Source of the DNA: Algoriphagus taiwanensis
Lineage (GTDB): Bacteria > Bacteroidota > Bacteroidia > Cytophagales > Cyclobacteriaceae
DNA length: 64,000 nt
Reading direction: 5' to 3'
Assembly (NCBI RefSeq): GCF_036245645.1
Contig: NZ_BTPE01000001.1
Span: 429,704-493,703 of the forward strand
A model generated the notes under the pieces. That model searched no databases and was not told where the DNA came from. It saw only the letters and a list, made by a program, of their open reading frames with translations. The translations under genes were made by a program, and so were the position numbers. Below are positions 61,310-64,000 of this stretch, one piece after another. Positions within the stretch are counted from its first letter, which is position 1. The number at the start of each line of letters is the position of its first letter.

Positions 61310-62068
61310 ATGCACTTCCTGGATCAACTTAACCGCTCAGTCTTTTTACCGCATCCTCCAAAGCGGATTATTTCCTTGGTGCCTTCCCTGACAGAGCTGT
61401 TGGTTGATTTGGGTTTGGAAGAAAGAATCTTAGGGGTCACCAAGTTTTGTATACATCCCAAGCATCTTAGCAAGAGTAAAGCCATCGTAGGGGGAACCAA
61501 GAATTATCGATTTGAACTCATTGATTCGCTCCATCCGGATTTGATCATAGGCAATAAGGAGGAGAATGATCGAGAGGGGATTGAAAAATTGGCTAAAAAA
61601 TATCCGGTCTGGATGAGTGATATTTTTTCGTTGGAGGATAATTATCGGATGATTGAGCAAGTCGGGCTAATTACCCAATCAGATTTAAGAGCCGAACAAA
61701 TAATCGGGAAAATCAAATCTTCCTTTGCAGAACCGATTGCAAAAAAAGGAACTTGCGTTTACCTGATTTGGAATGAGCCCATTATGGTTGCGGGTGGATC
61801 CACCTTCATTGATTCTATGTTGAAAGTGGCTGGTTTTGAAAACCTGGTTATGCAAACAAGATATCCTCAGCTTTCGGCGGAGGATCTGCAGAACCTTTCC
61901 CCCGAATTCCTGCTTTTGAGCTCCGAGCCTTTTCCTTTCAAAGAAAAGCACCTAGATTTTTTTCGCTCTCTTCTTCCCAATTCCCAAATTAAGCTTGTCG
62001 ATGGAGAGCTTTTCTCATGGTATGGAAGCCGATTGATCCATTCTGGGAATTACTTTCGGAATTTATAA
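61310..62068 (+). CDS. Helical-backbone metal-chelate receptor (BtuF-like)
   Basis: 252 residues of the periplasmic-binding fold used for vitamin B12 or ferric siderophores. PPKRIISLVPSLTELLVDLG, ERILGVTKFCIHP, HPDLIIGNKEEND, and PVWMSDIFSLED fit. There is no signal peptide, unlike true BtuF, and no ABC permease or ATPase beside it, so its transporter is not in view. Cytoplasmic members with this fold exist in Bacteroidota. ATG at 61310 was chosen; an upstream TTG is at 61304. Confidence 0.87.
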   Translation: MHFLDQLNRSVFLPHPPKRIISLVPSLTELLVDLGLEERILGVTKFCIHPKHLSKSKAIVGGTKNYRFELIDSLHPDLIIGNKEENDREGIEKLAKKYPVWMSDIFSLEDNYRMIEQVGLITQSDLRAEQIIGKIKSSFAEPIAKKGTCVYLIWNEPIMVAGGSTFIDSMLKVAGFENLVMQTRYPQLSAEDLQNLSPEFLLLSSEPFPFKEKHLDFFRSLLPNSQIKLVDGELFSWYGSRLIHSGNYFRNL

Positions 62069-62223
62069 GAAAATCCTCTCAGAGACTTGACTTTCCATTT
62101 ATAAAAATTATAAATACTACTAGGCACTTTTTTAAAAAATTCAATTAACTTTTCTGCCTCAAGCTTTTCGATTTTGAATTCTCAGGTCGATGGCGATATT
62201 GAATGAAATTAATTGATCAATCC

Positions 62224-62982
62224 ATGAAAAAACAAAAATGGTTATTTCTGGGAATGCTAGTCCCTCTGGTGTGGGCTTGTGGTCCCAAAGCAACTGAAGA
62301 GGTTGTGGTAGAAGAGGTGGTGATTGTAGACAACTCCCTCACAGAAGAAGAAAAGGCGGAAGGCTGGATGCTTCTTTTTGATGGGACATCAATGGATGGC
62401 TGGCGTGCCTTCAATGGAGACAGCACTCCTCCCAATTGGATTATTGAGGATGGTGCGATGAAGGGCTTGGGTGCTACCGGAGGTGAAGACTTTGGAGGAG
62501 ACATAGTATTTGGCCCGATGGAGTTTGAGGAGTTTGAAATGGAGTTTACTTGGAAGATTTCTCCGGGAGGCAATAGTGGTGTTTTCTATCACGTGGTAGA
62601 AGGCCCCAATTACAAAGCACCTTATTATACAGGTCCGGAATACCAGGTGATAGATCAGTTGGGATTTGCGCAGCCATTGGAAAAATGGCAATCGCTTGCC
62701 GGGGATTATGCGATGTATGAGCCTGATTACGAAGGAGTGGTCAAGCCTGCCGGTGAATGGAATGTGTCCAAAATAATTTTCTCAGAAGAAGGAGCAAGCT
62801 ATTGGCTGAATGGGAAAAAGACCGTGGAGTTCGTTCCTTACTCAGAGGACTGGACGGCAAGAAGAAATTCCGGCAAATGGAATGATTTTCCTGATTACAA
62901 AATTGCCCGCAAGGGATTAATCGCATTGCAGGATCATGGAGATCCTGTTTGGTTCAAAAACATCAAAATTAGACCTCTATGA
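62224..62982 (+). CDS. DUF1080 lipoprotein (3-keto-disaccharide hydrolase domain), first of two
   Basis: 252 residues. Lipobox in GMLVPLVWACGPK (Cys at about 19). DUF1080 domain: GWMLLFDGTSMDGWRAFNG, then GGEDFGGDIVFGPMEFEEFE, FTWKISPGGNSGVFYHV and WNVSKIIFSEEGASYWLNGK. Related proteins act on 3-keto glycosides or bind sugars. It overlaps the second DUF1080 gene by four bases (ATGA), so they are co-expressed. Confidence 0.9.
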   Translation: MKKQKWLFLGMLVPLVWACGPKATEEVVVEEVVIVDNSLTEEEKAEGWMLLFDGTSMDGWRAFNGDSTPPNWIIEDGAMKGLGATGGEDFGGDIVFGPMEFEEFEMEFTWKISPGGNSGVFYHVVEGPNYKAPYYTGPEYQVIDQLGFAQPLEKWQSLAGDYAMYEPDYEGVVKPAGEWNVSKIIFSEEGASYWLNGKKTVEFVPYSEDWTARRNSGKWNDFPDYKIARKGLIALQDHGDPVWFKNIKIRPL

Positions 62983-63575
62983 GAAAAATAGGATTTATTC
63001 TCCTGACCTTATTGATTGCGCATGGTGCTTATGCCCAGAAAAAGCAAAAGCTTTTCAATGGAAAGGATTTGACAGGTTGGGTAGTATATGGAACAGAAAA
63101 GTGGTATGTAGAAGATGGGTTATTGGTTTCTGAAAGCGGTCCGGACAAAGGCTATGGCTATTTGGGGACTGAAGAGGAGTTTGATGATTTTGAAATCGAA
63201 CTGGAGTTTAAGCAAGAAGCCAATGGAAATAGTGGAGTTTTTATCCGTTCCACGGTAGATGGGACCAAGGTTTCGGGCTGGCAGGTGGAAGTAGCGCCTC
63301 CCGGTAGTGATACAGGAGGAATCTACGAGTCTTATGGAAGAGGATGGCTGATTAAGCCTGATCCCGAAAAAGACAAAGCATTGAAATTCGGGGAATGGAA
63401 CAAAATGAGAATTGTGGTAAAAGGGGATAATGTCACTTCTTACCTAAATGGAGTTGAGATGGTCAACTTCTCTGACGAAAAAATCGGTCAGGGAAAAGGA
63501 GGCGTTTTGCTTCAGATTCATGATGGTGGAGGAATCAAAGTCTATTGGAAGAATATCGTTTTGAAAAAGCTTTAA
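62979..63575 (+). CDS. DUF1080 secreted protein, second of two
   Basis: 198 residues with a signal peptide (IGFILLTLLIAHGAYAQ), shorter than its partner and not lipidated. LFNGKDLTGWVVYGTEKWYV, EFKQEANGNSGVFIRSTVDG, GEWNKMRIVVKGDNVTSYLNG and QIHDGGGIKVYWKNI show the same jelly-roll domain as its partner. A tandem arrangement of lipidated and soluble forms suggests a functional pair. Confidence 0.9.
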   Translation: MRKIGFILLTLLIAHGAYAQKKQKLFNGKDLTGWVVYGTEKWYVEDGLLVSESGPDKGYGYLGTEEEFDDFEIELEFKQEANGNSGVFIRSTVDGTKVSGWQVEVAPPGSDTGGIYESYGRGWLIKPDPEKDKALKFGEWNKMRIVVKGDNVTSYLNGVEMVNFSDEKIGQGKGGVLLQIHDGGGIKVYWKNIVLKKL

Positions 63576-63706
63576 AAAAAAACATCAAAATTTTTCTTAC
63601 ATGAAGAAATCAAAAAGCCGTTTCTTATTGATTTGAGATAAAAAAGAAGGGTAAGGCTGGTTTTTGATTTCAATGTAAACAGAGAATATCAAGTGAGTTT
63701 TAAAAG

Positions 63707-63738
63707 AACCTTGGGGATCGTTTACCTCAAGGTTTTTT
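63707..63738 (+). terminator. Terminator after the DUF1080 genes
   Basis: AACCTTGGGG (63707-63716) pairs with CCTCAAGGTT (63725-63734), one G-U pair, 8-nt loop, then T6 (63733-63738). Confidence 0.8.
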
Positions 63739-63806
63739 CTTTTTCAAATTTTCCCGATCAATATCAGAGGTTTACAATTTCTTTTGCAAAAAATGTGAAG
63801 CTGCTA

Positions 63807-63836
63807 TTGCTACGGACATATTTCTGTCGATATTTG
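63807..63836 (+). promoter_or_regulatory. Upstream promoter of the tandem pair
   Basis: TTG (63807-63809), 19 bases, then GATATTTG (63829-63836), one mismatch from TAnnTTTG. Confidence 0.6.
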
Positions 63837-63946
63837 CACTCCCAAACGACGCGAAAGGCGCCGGGGATGTAGGAGGAAGTCGGGGGAAGTTTGAAAAGAC
63901 GGGGAGTTCAAAAGGAGAGGAAAGAAAAAAATATTCAATTTTCTTC

Positions 63947-63976
63947 TTGCCGAATAAAAAAGATCCCGTACCTTTG
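63947..63976 (+). promoter_or_regulatory. Downstream promoter of the tandem pair
   Basis: TTG (63947-63949), exactly 19 bases, then TACCTTTG (63969-63976), a perfect consensus. It lies 24 bases from the window end and reads out of it. Confidence 0.82.
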
Positions 63977-64000
63977 CAGTCCTGTTCGGAAGGAACGGGT

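Larger units (their letters stand above)
63576..64000. other. Intergenic region with terminator and two promoters
   Basis: 425 bases, no gene seen. Holds the terminator at 63707-63738 and the two promoters at 63807-63836 and 63947-63976, which fire out of the window. Confidence 0.7.

Noticed and set aside
1..64000. CRISPR array, insertion sequence, tRNA or rRNA genes
   Set aside because: No regular repeat-spacer pattern, transposase motif or cloverleaf was found by eye on either strand; short tRNAs could be missed.

Overview
The window comes from a Bacteroidota genome, most likely a Cytophagia/Cyclobacteriaceae member of the Algoriphagus type; the genus is inference. Evidence: a TonB-dependent receptor followed by a DUF4249 lipoprotein, a C-terminal type IX secretion sorting domain, BamD next to the Bacteroidota-type RNA polymerase omega subunit, DUF4835 and DUF5723 proteins, several Cys-lipidated beta-propeller proteins, and promoters of the Bacteroidota form TTG-N18/19-TAnnTTTG instead of E. 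coli -35/-10 boxes. No rRNA, tRNA, CRISPR array or insertion sequence was seen.

Layout. 1-5.4 kb: outer-membrane uptake operon (TonB receptor cut by the window edge, DUF4249 lipoprotein, MG2-like secreted protein). 5.4-12.8 kb, minus strand: MscS channel, a large unknown membrane-anchored propeller-like protein, malate dehydrogenase, a lone cyclic-nucleotide-binding protein and TilS. 12.9-24.1 kb, plus strand, mostly core genes: OstA-like, T9SS cargo-like protein, BamD, RpoZ, CoaBC, DUF4835, RecN, FabI, amidohydrolase, alpha/beta hydrolase. 24.1-29.9 kb, minus strand: GH16 beta-glucanase with a duplicated-domain lipoprotein, a small secreted protein with an OmpA-family protein, and an AraC regulator. 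30-32.8 kb: MarR, YceI, a ring-cleaving dioxygenase and a carboxylesterase, resembling quinone-stress loci, with the same operator-like site before marR and yceI.

33-42.4 kb is the most accessory part. It has an AAA/DUF4143 ATPase gene bracketed by a 29-bp direct repeat, sbcCD, an intergenic region with an 18-bp-stem hairpin and a REP-like palindrome, an RlpA-like protein, and a very AT-rich islet encoding a six-cysteine secreted peptide (NVEALA-like) followed by a 6-bladed propeller lipoprotein. 42.4-49.7 kb is an RND efflux operon with one adaptor and two different permeases and no TolC gene nearby. 49.7-54.7 kb has another propeller lipoprotein, two outer-membrane proteins and a Tat-exported Gfo/Idh/MocA oxidoreductase. 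54.8-55.7 kb holds a DUF433/DUF5615 toxin-antitoxin-like pair plus a third small ORF.

55.8-63.6 kb: Ldh-family dehydrogenase, Ppx/GppA phosphatase, acyl-CoA carboxylase beta subunit, a frameshifted four-helix-bundle (S23-type) gene between inverted GTTATT-type repeats, an M42 aminopeptidase, an orphan metal-chelate receptor and two tandem DUF1080 proteins. The last 200 bases carry two tandem promoters reading out of the window, as expected before a highly expressed operon.

The best candidates for something new are the AT-rich peptide/propeller islet (40.8-42.4 kb), the repeat-bracketed ATPase cassette (33-34.3 kb) and the repeat-bracketed broken S23 gene (59.7-60.1 kb).
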